Assembly (NCBI GenBank): GCA_041547565.1
Contig: JBFEUI010000019.1
Location: forward strand, 1-33,193
Length of the DNA stretch: 33,193 nt
DNA from: JBFEUI01 sp041547565
GTDB taxonomy: Bacteria > Pseudomonadota > Gammaproteobacteria > Thiohalomonadales > Thiohalomonadaceae
Direction: 5' to 3'
This document shows positions 8,215 to 16,911 of this stretch, one piece after another. Each line of letters begins with the position of its first letter. The stretch's first letter is position 1. Under the pieces are notes generated by a model. The model was not told the DNA's origin, searched no databases, and saw nothing but the letters and a program-made list of their open reading frames with translations. A program made the translations under genes and the position numbers.

Positions 8215-9285
8215 ATGAGCATTGAACGACTAAAGGTCAGCCATCTACGCAATCTGACCGATGTCGACATCACACCAAGCAGCCAACTTAACCTGATTCT
8301 TGGCCCCAATGCGAGCGGAAAAACCTCCATGCTCGAGGCCATCTATCTTATTGCGCACGCGAAAAGTTTTCGCGACAAGACCAATAGCATACTGATTCAG
8401 CGTCAACACAGCGCCCTTACCTGCTTTGCCCAGCTTGAGATTCTTGGCACTCATCACAGGGTTGGCATCCGCAAGGATCTACGCCAGCTTACTGAGATAC
8501 ACATTGACGGCAACAAGGTCTCCAGCAGCTCGACTCTGGCCGGGCTAACTCCCCTGCAACTGATTACCCCGGAAAGCTATCAACTTCTCACGGAAGGTCC
8601 AAAGGTCAGACGATCCTTTATCGACTGGTTATTGTTTCACGTGGAACAGGGCTTCCACACCCAGTGGACTGCCTACCGACGTGCGATAAAGCAGCGCAAC
8701 AGTGCACTAAAGAGTGGACACTCACGACAACAAATCGTGATCTGGGACGATGAAATGGTTCAGCATGCGGAGTATATCAACCGTTGGCGCAGGCAGATCA
8801 TCAAACACCTGAATCAACTCTCTGCCCCATTTTTCAGTCACATGCTGCCTGGTCTCGATTTCTCGCTCAGCTATCAACAGGGCTGGAGTGCAGACAAGTC
8901 ACTGTCTCAGGCACTACAGGATTCAATCGACACCGATTTCAGACGTCACTTCACTACAGTCGGTCCCCATCGTGCAGAGCTGCAAGTGCGTGTTAATAAC
9001 CTTCAAGCCGCCAAGGTGCTGTCACGCGGACAGATGAAATTAGCGGTTTGTGCCCTCAAACTGGCACAGATTGAGTTGTTGAAAAGTAACAGCAATAAAC
9101 GTTGCATCGTCCTGGTCGATGACCTGCCTGCAGAGCTTGATCATAAAAACCGCAGGTTGTTGATAGAACTTCTTACCAATCTCGGAACACAGGTGTTTAT
9201 CACATCAACCGACGAAACGCTCATCGAACCACCTGAAACAGCAGATAAAAAAGTGTTCCACGTGGAACATGGCGTGGTGCAATAA
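8215..9285 (+). CDS. recF: DNA replication and repair protein RecF
   Basis: RecF is an SMC/ABC-like ATPase that, with RecO and RecR, helps load RecA on gapped DNA. The 356-residue protein has Walker A GPNASGKT (30-37), the ABC signature LSRGQ (269-273) and a Walker B-like VLVDDLPAEL near residue 300. The start MSIERLKVSHLRNL is family-typical. Two parS-like palindromes lie inside the coding sequence and are translated as FHVEQ and FHVEH, the second just before the C-terminus (FHVEHGVVQ). The protein end may therefore be shaped by a DNA site under selection. Confidence 0.97.
   Translation: MSIERLKVSHLRNLTDVDITPSSQLNLILGPNASGKTSMLEAIYLIAHAKSFRDKTNSILIQRQHSALTCFAQLEILGTHHRVGIRKDLRQLTEIHIDGNKVSSSSTLAGLTPLQLITPESYQLLTEGPKVRRSFIDWLLFHVEQGFHTQWTAYRRAIKQRNSALKSGHSRQQIVIWDDEMVQHAEYINRWRRQIIKHLNQLSAPFFSHMLPGLDFSLSYQQGWSADKSLSQALQDSIDTDFRRHFTTVGPHRAELQVRVNNLQAAKVLSRGQMKLAVCALKLAQIELLKSNSNKRCIVLVDDLPAELDHKNRRLLIELLTNLGTQVFITSTDETLIEPPETADKKVFHVEHGVVQ
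8633..8648. promoter_or_regulatory. parS: parS-like ParB-binding site inside recF (near-palindrome)
   Basis: The 16-mer TGTTTCACGTGGAACA has the CACGTG core of bacterial parS and differs from a perfect palindrome only at one pair of positions. ParB binds such sites near the origin and spreads, directing chromosome segregation and SMC loading. It lies about 1.6 kb from the oriC-like region. The match is read directly; binding is inferred because parA and parB are not in the window. Confidence 0.8.
9254..9269. promoter_or_regulatory. parS: parS-like ParB-binding site at the recF 3' end (perfect palindrome)
   Basis: TGTTCCACGTGGAACA is a perfect 16-base palindrome matching the parS form known from pseudomonads and caulobacters. 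It is coding sequence for the last residues of RecF and ends 20 bases before a TATAAT hexamer (9290-9295) that could serve gyrB. ParB bound here could therefore also touch gyrB transcription; that second role is only inference. Confidence 0.88.
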
Positions 9286-9322
9286 GTGATATAATGAGTC
9301 GATTGTCTGTCTGGAGCAGAGT

Positions 9323-11728
9323 ATGAGCGCACAGGAATACGATTCATCGAAGATAAAGGTTCTCAAGGGACTTGATGCGGTACGTAAACGGCCAGGTATG
9401 TACATCGGCGACACGGATGACGGTACCGGCCTACACCACATGGTGTTTGAGGTTGTCGATAACTCCATCGATGAAGCGCTGGCAGGGTATTGCAGCCAGA
9501 TTGATGTGGTGCTCCACAGTGATGGTTCAGTATCAGTAGGTGATAACGGGCGCGGCATCCCGGTCGACATGCACGAAGAGGAGGGTCGCTCGGCAGCAGA
9601 GGTTATCCTGACCGTACTTCATGCAGGCGGAAAATTTGATGACAATTCCTACAAGGTCTCCGGTGGGCTGCACGGCGTGGGTGTTTCGGTTGTAAATGCC
9701 CTGTCGGAAGATCTGAAACTGACCATCAAGCGTAACGGCAAGGTCTATCAGCAGGATTATCAGCTTGGTGAACCGCTTGGCGAGTTAAAGGAGATCGGTG
9801 AGGCAAGCCATACCGGCACCGAGATTCGATTTAAACCGAGCCATGAAATCTTTACCCAGACCGAATTTCACTATGACATTCTGGCCAAGCGTCTGCGTGA
9901 ACTCTCTTTTCTGAATTCCGGGGTGCGTATCCACCTGCTGGATGAGCGGGTTGCCGATAAAGAGGATGTTTTTGAGTATGAGGGCGGTATCAGCGCCTTC
10001 GTCGAGCACCTCAATCGCAACAAAAATCCGCTGCACCAGAGTGTCCTGCACTTTACGGCGGAAAAAGAGGGTATTGTCGTGGAAGTGGCGATGCAGTGGA
10101 GCGATGCCTATCAAGAGAATATCTTCTGCTTTACCAACAATATCCCCCAGCGCGACGGTGGTACCCATCTTGCGGGTCTGCGTGGCGCGCTGACACGCAC
10201 CATCAACAACTACATCGAGACCGAAGGTCTGGCAAAAAAGGCGAAGGTGGCACCCAGTGGTGATGATGCCCGCGAGGGCTTGACTGCCGTGCTGTCGGTC
10301 AAGGTGCCCGATCCAAAGTTCTCCTCCCAGACCAAGGACAAACTGGTCTCTTCCGAGGTGAAGGGCGTTGTGGAATCACTGGTTTCAGAGAATTTTCAGA
10401 ACTTCCTGATGGAGAGCCCCGCCGACGCCAAGGTGATCGCCGGCAAGGTGGTTGATGCGGCGCGGGCACGGGAAGCGGCGCGCAAGGCGCGCGAGATGAC
10501 CCGTCGCAAGGGTGCCCTGGATATTGCTGGACTGCCGGGCAAACTGGCTGACTGTCAGGAGCGCGACCCGGCCAAATCTGAACTCTACCTGGTGGAGGGT
10601 GATTCGGCCGGCGGTTCTGCCAAACAGGGGCGTGATCGCAGCAACCAGGCTATCCTGCCGCTCAAGGGAAAGATCCTGAATGTAGAGAAGGCACGTTTCG
10701 ACAAAATGCTCTCCTCTGCCGAGGTTGGTACGTTGATCACCGCACTGGGCTGCGGTATCGGCAAGGATGAGTTCAATATCGAGAAGTTGCGTTACCACCG
10801 TATTATTATCATGACCGATGCCGACGTGGACGGCTCCCATATCCGTACCCTGCTGTTGACCTTCTTTTATCGGCAGATGCCGGAGTTGATCGAAAACGGC
10901 TATGTCTATATTGCACAGCCGCCACTATACAAGGTGAAAAAGGGTAAACAGGAGCGCTATGTCAAGGATGATCCCGAGCTGAACGCCTATCTGCTTCAGC
11001 AAGCCATTGATAATGCTAAACTTTTTGTGAGTGACGAGGCGCCACCACTGTCCGGTGTCAGCCTGGAGCAGATGGCCAAGCAATACCAGTTGGTAATGTC
11101 GAGCATCGCCCGTCTTTCACGCCGCTATAACGCCACCATACTCGATCAGATGATTGAGATGCCGGGACTGTCCGAGGAGGAGTTCCGTGACAGCGAGCAG
11201 TGGTTCAACCGCCTGCTTGAACGGCTCAATTCACTGACGTCTGAGCAGGGTTATACCCTGTCACTGCAAAAGGCGCCGGACGGCAAGCTGGAGAGTGTGA
11301 CAGTGGGTGAAAGGCGTCACGGCGGTACCGTTGACTACCTTTACAGTGCAGAATTCTTCGCTACTCCCGAGTACCGGGAGATTCGTACCTTGAGTGAGCA
11401 GTTGGATGGTTTGATTGGAGTTGGCGCCTACGTCCAGCGCGGCGAGCGCAAGCGTGAGATCAGGCAGTTCAGTGAGGCCTTTGAATGGCTGATGAACGAG
11501 GCGAAGCGCGGGCAGCACATCCAACGCTACAAGGGACTGGGTGAAATGAATCCGGATCAGCTATGGGAGACCACCATGAATCCCGATAGCAGGCGGATGC
11601 TTCAGGTTCAGATCGAAGATGCCATTGCTGCAGATGAGATCTTTACCACACTGATGGGCGATCAGGTTGAGCCGCGACGCGATTTTATCGAGCAGAACGC
11701 CCTCTATGTCTCCAACCTGGATGTTTGA
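9323..11728 (+). CDS. gyrB: DNA gyrase subunit B
   Basis: GyrB supplies the ATPase and the TOPRIM half of gyrase, which introduces negative supercoils. At 801 residues it matches the long proteobacterial form, which carries an insert in the C-terminal half. The GHKL ATPase shows NSIDEALAGY, DNGRGIPVDMH and GGLHGVGVSVVNALS. The TOPRIM part shows EGDSAGGSAKQGRDR and DADVDGSHIRTL with the catalytic acidic residues. The end carries QRYKGLGEMNPDQLWETTMNP. A GGAG lies about eight bases before the ATG at 9323. The spacing from recF (37 bases, with a TATAAT) allows both cotranscription and its own promoter. Confidence 0.98.
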   Translation: MSAQEYDSSKIKVLKGLDAVRKRPGMYIGDTDDGTGLHHMVFEVVDNSIDEALAGYCSQIDVVLHSDGSVSVGDNGRGIPVDMHEEEGRSAAEVILTVLHAGGKFDDNSYKVSGGLHGVGVSVVNALSEDLKLTIKRNGKVYQQDYQLGEPLGELKEIGEASHTGTEIRFKPSHEIFTQTEFHYDILAKRLRELSFLNSGVRIHLLDERVADKEDVFEYEGGISAFVEHLNRNKNPLHQSVLHFTAEKEGIVVEVAMQWSDAYQENIFCFTNNIPQRDGGTHLAGLRGALTRTINNYIETEGLAKKAKVAPSGDDAREGLTAVLSVKVPDPKFSSQTKDKLVSSEVKGVVESLVSENFQNFLMESPADAKVIAGKVVDAARAREAARKAREMTRRKGALDIAGLPGKLADCQERDPAKSELYLVEGDSAGGSAKQGRDRSNQAILPLKGKILNVEKARFDKMLSSAEVGTLITALGCGIGKDEFNIEKLRYHRIIIMTDADVDGSHIRTLLLTFFYRQMPELIENGYVYIAQPPLYKVKKGKQERYVKDDPELNAYLLQQAIDNAKLFVSDEAPPLSGVSLEQMAKQYQLVMSSIARLSRRYNATILDQMIEMPGLSEEEFRDSEQWFNRLLERLNSLTSEQGYTLSLQKAPDGKLESVTVGERRHGGTVDYLYSAEFFATPEYREIRTLSEQLDGLIGVGAYVQRGERKREIRQFSEAFEWLMNEAKRGQHIQRYKGLGEMNPDQLWETTMNPDSRRMLQVQIEDAIAADEIFTTLMGDQVEPRRDFIEQNALYVSNLDV

Positions 11729-11868
11729 GGCAGGAGTCGATACGTAAAGTCCGCAGGGCGTACGAGGTCAAACAGATCCTGGCTTAGGCAGGTTGCGCTT
11801 ATGCTGTTATTCACACACCAGGTCTGTCGGCCTGAATGTTGTGGTGTTTGGTATTAATAGTTAGTTGT

Positions 11869-11895
11869 ACTGGGCTCCGCACTGCGGAGCCCAGT
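11869..11895. terminator. Intrinsic terminator after gyrB
   Basis: The arms ACTGGGCTCCGCA and TGCGGAGCCCAGT form a 13-base GC-rich stem with almost no spacer, so the closing pairs must open to make the loop. TAGTTTTAT follows on the plus strand. It lies in the convergent gap between gyrB and fbp and may serve both directions, although the T-rich flank favours the plus strand. Confidence 0.75.
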
Positions 11896-11927
11896 TAGTT
11901 TTATCTAACCCAGACAGCGAAGAACTC

Positions 11928-11963
11928 TTTGCGCTCTCCCCGTCTTCGCGGACTCTGCGCAAA
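11928..11963. repeat. Imperfect inverted repeat, possible interspersed element
   Basis: TTTGCGC and GCGCAAA arms enclose 22 bases containing CTTCGCG. The wording (CTCTTTGCG, CTTCGCGGACTCTGCGC) resembles interspersed intergenic repeats seen in many proteobacterial genomes. Only one copy is in the window, so its repeat nature is unproven. Confidence 0.3.
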
Positions 11964-11979
11964 TCACCTCTAGTCAGGA

Positions 11980-13014
11980 CTAGGCCGCGTCGGAGGTATC
12001 CGCTTGCTGGTGATAGTCGACCAGTCGCTCGACCTCGCTTTTGGAGCCGAGGATCACCGGTACCCGTTGGTGCAACTCTGACGGCTGGATGTCCAGGATG
12101 CGTTCGCGTCCGGTAGAGCTGGCACCGCCGGCCTGCTCCACGATAAAGGACATCGGATTGGCTTCGTACATCAGGCGCAGCTTCCCGGCGCTGCCCTTCT
12201 GTTTCATCTTCTCATCCAGCGGATACATGAATAGGCCGCCGCGGGTGAGGATACGGTGTACCTCGGCCACCATGGAGGCGATCCAGCGCATGTTGAAATC
12301 CTTGTCACGTGCACCGGTCGTGCCGGCGAGGCACTCGTCGACATAACGTTTCACAGGGGCTTCCCAGTGGCGCATGTTGGAGGCATTGATGGCAAACTCC
12401 TGTGTCTCCTGCGGAATCGTCATGTCAGGGTGAGTAAGCACAAACTCACCAATATTCTGATCCAGGGTAAAGCCGTTTACGCCGTTGCCTGTAGTCAGCA
12501 CCATCATGGTGGAGGGGCCGTAGAGGGCGTAGCCTGCACAGACCTGCTCGCTGCCGCGTTGCAGAAAGTCCTCGGCAGTGGGATTGACGCAACTGCCCTT
12601 GCAACGCAGGATGGAGAAGATGGTGCCGACCGAGACATTGACGTCGATGTTGGATGAGCCGTCCAGCGGATCGAAGGTCAGCATGTACTTGCCCTTGGGG
12701 TACTGGGACGGAATCTGGTAGATCTCCTCCATCTCCTCGGAGGCCATGGCCGAGAGGTGGCCGGCCCACTCGTTGGTGTTGAGGAACACCTCGTTGGAGA
12801 TGATATCCATCTTTTTCTGATCCTCGCCCTGCACGTTCTCGGTACCGGCGGCACCCAGCACACCGACCAGCGCGCCGTGGTTGACCAGGTTGGAGATAAC
12901 CTTGCAGGCGGTTACCACGTCGTTCAGCAATGAGGTGAAATCACCGGAGGCACCCGGGATGCGGCGCTGTTCTTCGATGAGAAACTGTGTAATGGTCGTG
13001 TGGTTGTTATGCAT
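11980..13014 (-). CDS. fbp: Fructose-1,6-bisphosphatase class I
   Basis: This enzyme hydrolyses fructose 1,6-bisphosphate to fructose 6-phosphate in gluconeogenesis and, in autotrophs, in the Calvin cycle. The 344-residue length fits class I. The metal-binding signature FDPLDGSSNID lies at residues 114-124, and the N-terminus (TITQFLIEEQRRIPGASGDFTSLL) is family-typical. It is monocistronic: gyrB converges on it, and the next gene on its strand (plsC) ends 217 bases upstream. That upstream gap (13015-13231) is AT-rich and holds a TATAAT on the minus strand (13163-13168), but no clear -35 partner or operator. Confidence 0.97.
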   Translation of the reverse strand: MHNNHTTITQFLIEEQRRIPGASGDFTSLLNDVVTACKVISNLVNHGALVGVLGAAGTENVQGEDQKKMDIISNEVFLNTNEWAGHLSAMASEEMEEIYQIPSQYPKGKYMLTFDPLDGSSNIDVNVSVGTIFSILRCKGSCVNPTAEDFLQRGSEQVCAGYALYGPSTMMVLTTGNGVNGFTLDQNIGEFVLTHPDMTIPQETQEFAINASNMRHWEAPVKRYVDECLAGTTGARDKDFNMRWIASMVAEVHRILTRGGLFMYPLDEKMKQKGSAGKLRLMYEANPMSFIVEQAGGASSTGRERILDIQPSELHQRVPVILGSKSEVERLVDYHQQADTSDAA

Positions 13015-13231
13015 TGCAATAAGTTCCTAATTTTAAAGTAATAAAATCTTCCACAAATGCAAAAGCATCCGTGAATTATTCAGTCAATGGAGTGTATTAC
13101 GAGAACGGACTGGCGCAGGTAACAGCAAAAAACCCAGATAAAACAATGTATATTAGCGTTTCATTATATCATGAAGAGCATAATGATGGGTAGTTAAGGA
13201 AATTCTATAACATGGAACAAGGTGAGCGCTG

Positions 13232-13945
13232 CTAATTGAGGGTGGTGATGACCTGCATCTCCTGCTCGATCCATGCCTTGACCTCAGCGTTAATCGCCTT
13301 GGCACTCTTACCCCGGGGATCGATGGCCGGGCCGATGGAGAAGGTCACGGTACCCGGTTTCTTGACGATGCTGCGTCGCGCCCAGAATTCTCCGGAGTTA
13401 TGGGCAATCGGTACCACCGGATAACCGCTTTTCTGGGCCAGCATGGCGCCACCGATATGGTACTGGCCAGTGGTACCGGGTGCGACACGCGTGCCTTCGG
13501 GGAAAATGACCAGCCACAGGCCGCTATTGAGTCTGTCGATACCCTGTTCAATCACCTGTTTCAGTGCCTTCTTACCGGCCTTGCGGTCGATCGCGACGGG
13601 ATCCAGTGCCGCGAGGGCCCAGCCGAAGATGGGGATCCAGATCAGTTCCCGCTTCAACACCCAGGTCTGTGCTGGCAGAAATTGCTGTAACACCACGGTC
13701 TCATAGGCAGACTGGTGTTTGCTCATGACAATGGCTGTGCCATCAGGGATGTTCTCCCTGCCCTTGACCTCGTAGCGCAGGCCGCAGGTCACCCTCACCC
13801 ACCAGATATTGAAAAGACTCCAGCGAATCAGGTAGGCGCGGCGCCAACTGTAGGGCAGTGGGTGGATCAGGATGGCCGGGATGAGCACCACAAAGGAGAA
13901 CAGGTAGAGGCCGATATAGTAGAGATAGGCGCGCAGTTTGGGCAC
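13232..13945 (-). CDS. plsC: 1-acyl-sn-glycerol-3-phosphate acyltransferase
   Basis: PlsC acylates lysophosphatidic acid to phosphatidic acid at the inner membrane. The 237-residue protein begins with one or two hydrophobic segments (about residues 8-30). The acyltransferase motif I reads HQSAYE (77-82), so the usual HX4D aspartate is glutamate. I recall SKHQS-x-x-E forms from other proteobacterial PlsC, so this is probably a subfamily trait and not damage. Motif III FPEGTR is intact (148-153). It starts two bases after gmhB ends and is the last gene of the glyQ-glyS-MazG-like-gmhB-plsC group. The exact acyl acceptor is inferred from the family. Confidence 0.9.
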   Translation of the reverse strand: MPKLRAYLYYIGLYLFSFVVLIPAILIHPLPYSWRRAYLIRWSLFNIWWVRVTCGLRYEVKGRENIPDGTAIVMSKHQSAYETVVLQQFLPAQTWVLKRELIWIPIFGWALAALDPVAIDRKAGKKALKQVIEQGIDRLNSGLWLVIFPEGTRVAPGTTGQYHIGGAMLAQKSGYPVVPIAHNSGEFWARRSIVKKPGTVTFSIGPAIDPRGKSAKAINAEVKAWIEQEMQVITTLN

Positions 13946-13947
13946 GA

Positions 13948-14487
13948 TCAGTTCTCCTCCAGCAGGCTGTCGACGACGGCGGCGAGATCGGCGTAGACCG
14001 GGACTCCCTCCAACCCCTCACCCTTGGCAAGGGTACGTTCACCCTTGCCGGTGCGTACCAGGATGGGATCGGCACCGACGGCCCGGGCTGCTTGCAGGTC
14101 GCGCAGCGAATCGCCGACCACCGGGACGTTAGCAAGCGGTTGCCCGAAGCGTGTGGCGATCTGTTGCAGCAGGCCGGGCCTGGGTTTACGGCAGTCGCAG
14201 TTGTCATCGGGGCCGTGGGGACAGAAGGCGATCATCTCTATCTGGCCGCCGATGGCGGCCAGTGCGCTGCGCAGTTTTTCATGCATGGCGTTGAGCGTGT
14301 CGAGGTCGAAATAGCCGCGGGCGATGCCCGACTGGTTGGTGGCGACCGCCACGCGGTAGCCGGCGTTGTTGAGACGCGCGATGGCCTCGATGCTGCCAGG
14401 CAGAAAGATGAACTCTTCGGTGGATTTGATGTAGTCGTCAGAGTCCTGGTTGATGACGCCGTCGCGGTCGAGAATGATGAGCTTCAT
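13948..14487 (-). CDS. gmhB: D-glycero-beta-D-manno-heptose-1,7-bisphosphate 7-phosphatase
   Basis: GmhB is a HAD-superfamily phosphatase in the ADP-heptose pathway for the LPS inner core. The 179-residue protein shows the HAD nucleophile motif LDRDG (D7, D9), VATNQSGIARG as motif II, and the zinc loop CPHGPDDNCDC with C89, H91, C97 and C99, diagnostic for GmhB against other HAD enzymes. KPRPG and VGDSLRDLQAA complete the later motifs. It is tightly packed between the MazG-like gene and plsC, as in several gammaproteobacteria where it follows glyS. Its presence indicates a heptose-containing LPS core. Confidence 0.94.
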   Translation of the reverse strand: MKLIILDRDGVINQDSDDYIKSTEEFIFLPGSIEAIARLNNAGYRVAVATNQSGIARGYFDLDTLNAMHEKLRSALAAIGGQIEMIAFCPHGPDDNCDCRKPRPGLLQQIATRFGQPLANVPVVGDSLRDLQAARAVGADPILVRTGKGERTLAKGEGLEGVPVYADLAAVVDSLLEEN

Positions 14488-14493
14488 GATGGG

Positions 14494-14826
14494 CTACTTG
14501 CGAAATTCAGAGACGCGGATACGTCCGTTTATCATCTTTGACTCGCGCTGCATGATCTTCTCCATCTTCTCCCAGAAGGCCTGCTTCAGGTCAAAGTCTG
14601 CGGCGATGGCTGTACCGATCAGCAGGATAAACAAATCGGCGACCTCCTCGGCCAGCTCCTCGGTCGGTTTGCCCTTGGAGATGCAGGCGCCGATTTCTCC
14701 GAGTTCCTCGGCCATTAGTGTCATGCGGTAGGTCAGCTCCTCGCCACCGGTGTTCTTGAAGTCGTGCTTGTCGTGGAAGGCCTGTACCGCTGCCAGCATC
14801 GCCTCGTAGGAGTCGTGTTTATCCAT
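14494..14826 (-). CDS. MazG-like nucleotide pyrophosphohydrolase
   Basis: The 110-residue, all-helical product carries the paired acidic motifs of the MazG superfamily: EELGE (40-44) and EEVAD (60-64), separated by a helix. These residues bind magnesium in enzymes that cleave NTP or dNTP to NMP and pyrophosphate. The substrate cannot be deduced; house-cleaning of modified nucleotides is the usual role. It sits three bases after glyS and six before gmhB, so it is part of the operon. Functional coupling to glycyl-tRNA synthesis is not evident; this may be ordinary operon hitch-hiking. Confidence 0.8.
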   Translation of the reverse strand: MDKHDSYEAMLAAVQAFHDKHDFKNTGGEELTYRMTLMAEELGEIGACISKGKPTEELAEEVADLFILLIGTAIAADFDLKQAFWEKMEKIMQRESKMINGRIRVSEFRK

Positions 14827-14829
14827 CGT

Positions 14830-16911
14830 CTACCCCTGCAGCAGTGACAGGTCGGCCACACGCAGGAACAGGCCCTGCAGCTGGTTGAGCAGGCCGAGGC
14901 GGTTGGCGCGCAGTTCCGCATCGTCGACCATGACCATCACGTCATCGAAGAAGGCATCGACCGGTTCACGCAGCACCGCGAGCTGCTTGAGCGCACTGGT
15001 ATAGTCGCGTGCGGCCAGCAGGGGTTCGACCTTACCCGCCAGCTCGGCCAGCTTTTCGGCCAGGGCCGTCTCGGCCGGCTCCTGCAGTTTGCTGATGTCC
15101 GCGGATTGCGGGATGCACTCTTCGGCCTTTTTCAGGATATTGTGGATGCGTTTGTTGGCAGCAGCCAGACTCTCCGCCTCGGGCAGCTCGCGGAAGGCCG
15201 TCACGGCCTTGATGTGCTGTTCGAAATCGAGCGGTTGTGTGGGACGCCGGGCGGCCACCGCGGAAAAGGCGTCGCTGCTGATGCCCTGTTCCTGGTAGAG
15301 GTGGCGCAGACGCTCCAGCATAAAGTCGAACACTTCGGAGACTGTGTCCCGCTCGAGCTTGATACCCGCCTGCTCCTGGCTGGCGACTGCCTGGTGCAGC
15401 AACACGTCGAGGTCGACCTCCAGCCCCTTGTCGATCACGATGCGCAGCGCTCCCAGTGCCGCACGGCGCAGGGCGAAGGGATCCTTATCGCCGGTGGGGT
15501 GCTGGCCGATACCGAAGATCCCGCTCAGGGTATCGAGCTTGTCGGCCAGAGCCAGAGCCTGACCGGTTTTGCTTGCGGGCAGCGTATCGCCGGCATAGCG
15601 TGGCAGGTACTGCTCTTCCAGCGCCTCTGCCACCTCCGCGTGTTCGCCGTCATGATGGGCATAGTAGCGGCCCATGATGCCCTGCAGCTCGGGAAACTCG
15701 TAGACCATCTCGGTCATCAGATCGCACTTGGCAAGCTGGGCGGCACGCTCTGCATGAGAGCGATCGCCACCGATGGCATCGGCGATAATGCCGGCCAGGT
15801 AGGTCACGCGAGCGGTTTTGTCATACAGGGTGCCGAGTTTTTTCTGAAACAGGATGCTCTTCAGGCGCTCGATATGGTCTTCAAGTCGCTTGCTGCGGTC
15901 CTGGTTCCAGAAGAAGTCGGCATCGGACAGGCGCGGACGGACGACCCGCTCATTACCCTCGCGCACCTTGTCGGGATCGCTGCTTTCGATGTTGCTGATG
16001 GTGATAAAGTGCGGCAGCAACTTGCCGTCCTTGTCGAGCAGGTGGAAATACTTCTGGTTGCTCTTCATGGTCGAGATGAGACACTCGGGTGGCACCTCGA
16101 GAAAACGCTCCTCGAAATTGCCGAGGATCGCCACCGGCCACTCCACCAGCGCCGTCACCTCATCGAGCAGGTCCTCGTCGATAATGGCTTCGCCCCCTGT
16201 CGCGGCGGCCGCCTCCATCACCTGGGCACGGATCGCCTCACGCCGGTCATTGAAGTCGGCGATGACCCGCCCTTCGCTCTCCAGCAGCGGGGCGTAGGCC
16301 TCCGGCTCGCCGAGGTAGAGGGTGTCGGGGTGGTGGAAACGGTGACCCCGGGTTTCGCGCCCGGCCTGTACGCTGAGGATCTCGGCATCGATCACCTCGT
16401 CACCAAACAGCAGCACCAGCCAGTGGACCGGGCGGACGAACTCGGCCTTGAGGGCGCCCCAGCGCATGCGCTTGGGTATCGGGAGTTTGTCCAGCGATTC
16501 GTTGACGATCGCCGGGATAAGCTCGGCGGTTTGCCTGCCCTGCTGCCGGCTGCGGAATACCAGCCAGGCGCCCTGCTCGGTTTCGACCGTCTGCAGGGCG
16601 TTGACGTCGGTGCCGCAGGAGCGGGCAAAACCCTCTGCCGCCTTGGTGGGGTTGCCGTCATCGTCAAAGGCCGCCTTCAGCGACGGGCCCTTGCGTTCCA
16701 CCTCCTTGTCCTGCTGGCCGGTGATCAGATCGGAGACCAGTACCGCAAGACGGCGCGGCGTGGCATAGCTTTTTACCTCACCGTGTGACAACTCGGCCTT
16801 GGCCAGACCCTCGACGATACCATCGGTAAATGCCGTGGAGAGCCGTTTGAGTGCGGTCGGCGGCAGCTCCTCGGTGCCGATCTCGATGAGCAGGTTGCGT
16901 GTATTGCTCAT
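14830..16911 (-). CDS. glyS: Glycyl-tRNA synthetase beta subunit
   Basis: GlyS is the large subunit of the alpha2beta2 glycyl-tRNA synthetase; it binds tRNA-Gly and carries an HD-like domain and a C-terminal anticodon-binding domain. The start is set at the ATG at 16911 (MSNTRNLLIEIGTEELPP), preceded on the minus strand by AAGGAGGT at good spacing and overlapping the glyQ stop as ATGA. An upstream in-frame start at 16935 lies inside glyQ and is less likely. The resulting 693 residues match the family. The conserved IGTEELPP start, LLFGDEV and SNQKYFHL-type stretches are intact, and the C-terminus is the helical anticodon-binding region. Confidence 0.97.
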   Translation of the reverse strand: MSNTRNLLIEIGTEELPPTALKRLSTAFTDGIVEGLAKAELSHGEVKSYATPRRLAVLVSDLITGQQDKEVERKGPSLKAAFDDDGNPTKAAEGFARSCGTDVNALQTVETEQGAWLVFRSRQQGRQTAELIPAIVNESLDKLPIPKRMRWGALKAEFVRPVHWLVLLFGDEVIDAEILSVQAGRETRGHRFHHPDTLYLGEPEAYAPLLESEGRVIADFNDRREAIRAQVMEAAAATGGEAIIDEDLLDEVTALVEWPVAILGNFEERFLEVPPECLISTMKSNQKYFHLLDKDGKLLPHFITISNIESSDPDKVREGNERVVRPRLSDADFFWNQDRSKRLEDHIERLKSILFQKKLGTLYDKTARVTYLAGIIADAIGGDRSHAERAAQLAKCDLMTEMVYEFPELQGIMGRYYAHHDGEHAEVAEALEEQYLPRYAGDTLPASKTGQALALADKLDTLSGIFGIGQHPTGDKDPFALRRAALGALRIVIDKGLEVDLDVLLHQAVASQEQAGIKLERDTVSEVFDFMLERLRHLYQEQGISSDAFSAVAARRPTQPLDFEQHIKAVTAFRELPEAESLAAANKRIHNILKKAEECIPQSADISKLQEPAETALAEKLAELAGKVEPLLAARDYTSALKQLAVLREPVDAFFDDVMVMVDDAELRANRLGLLNQLQGLFLRVADLSLLQG

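Noticed and set aside
15106..16788. 560-residue open frame opposite glyS
   Set aside because: Antisense to a well-supported GlyS in a GC-rich gene, where codon bias leaves the complementary frame open; no domain recognised.
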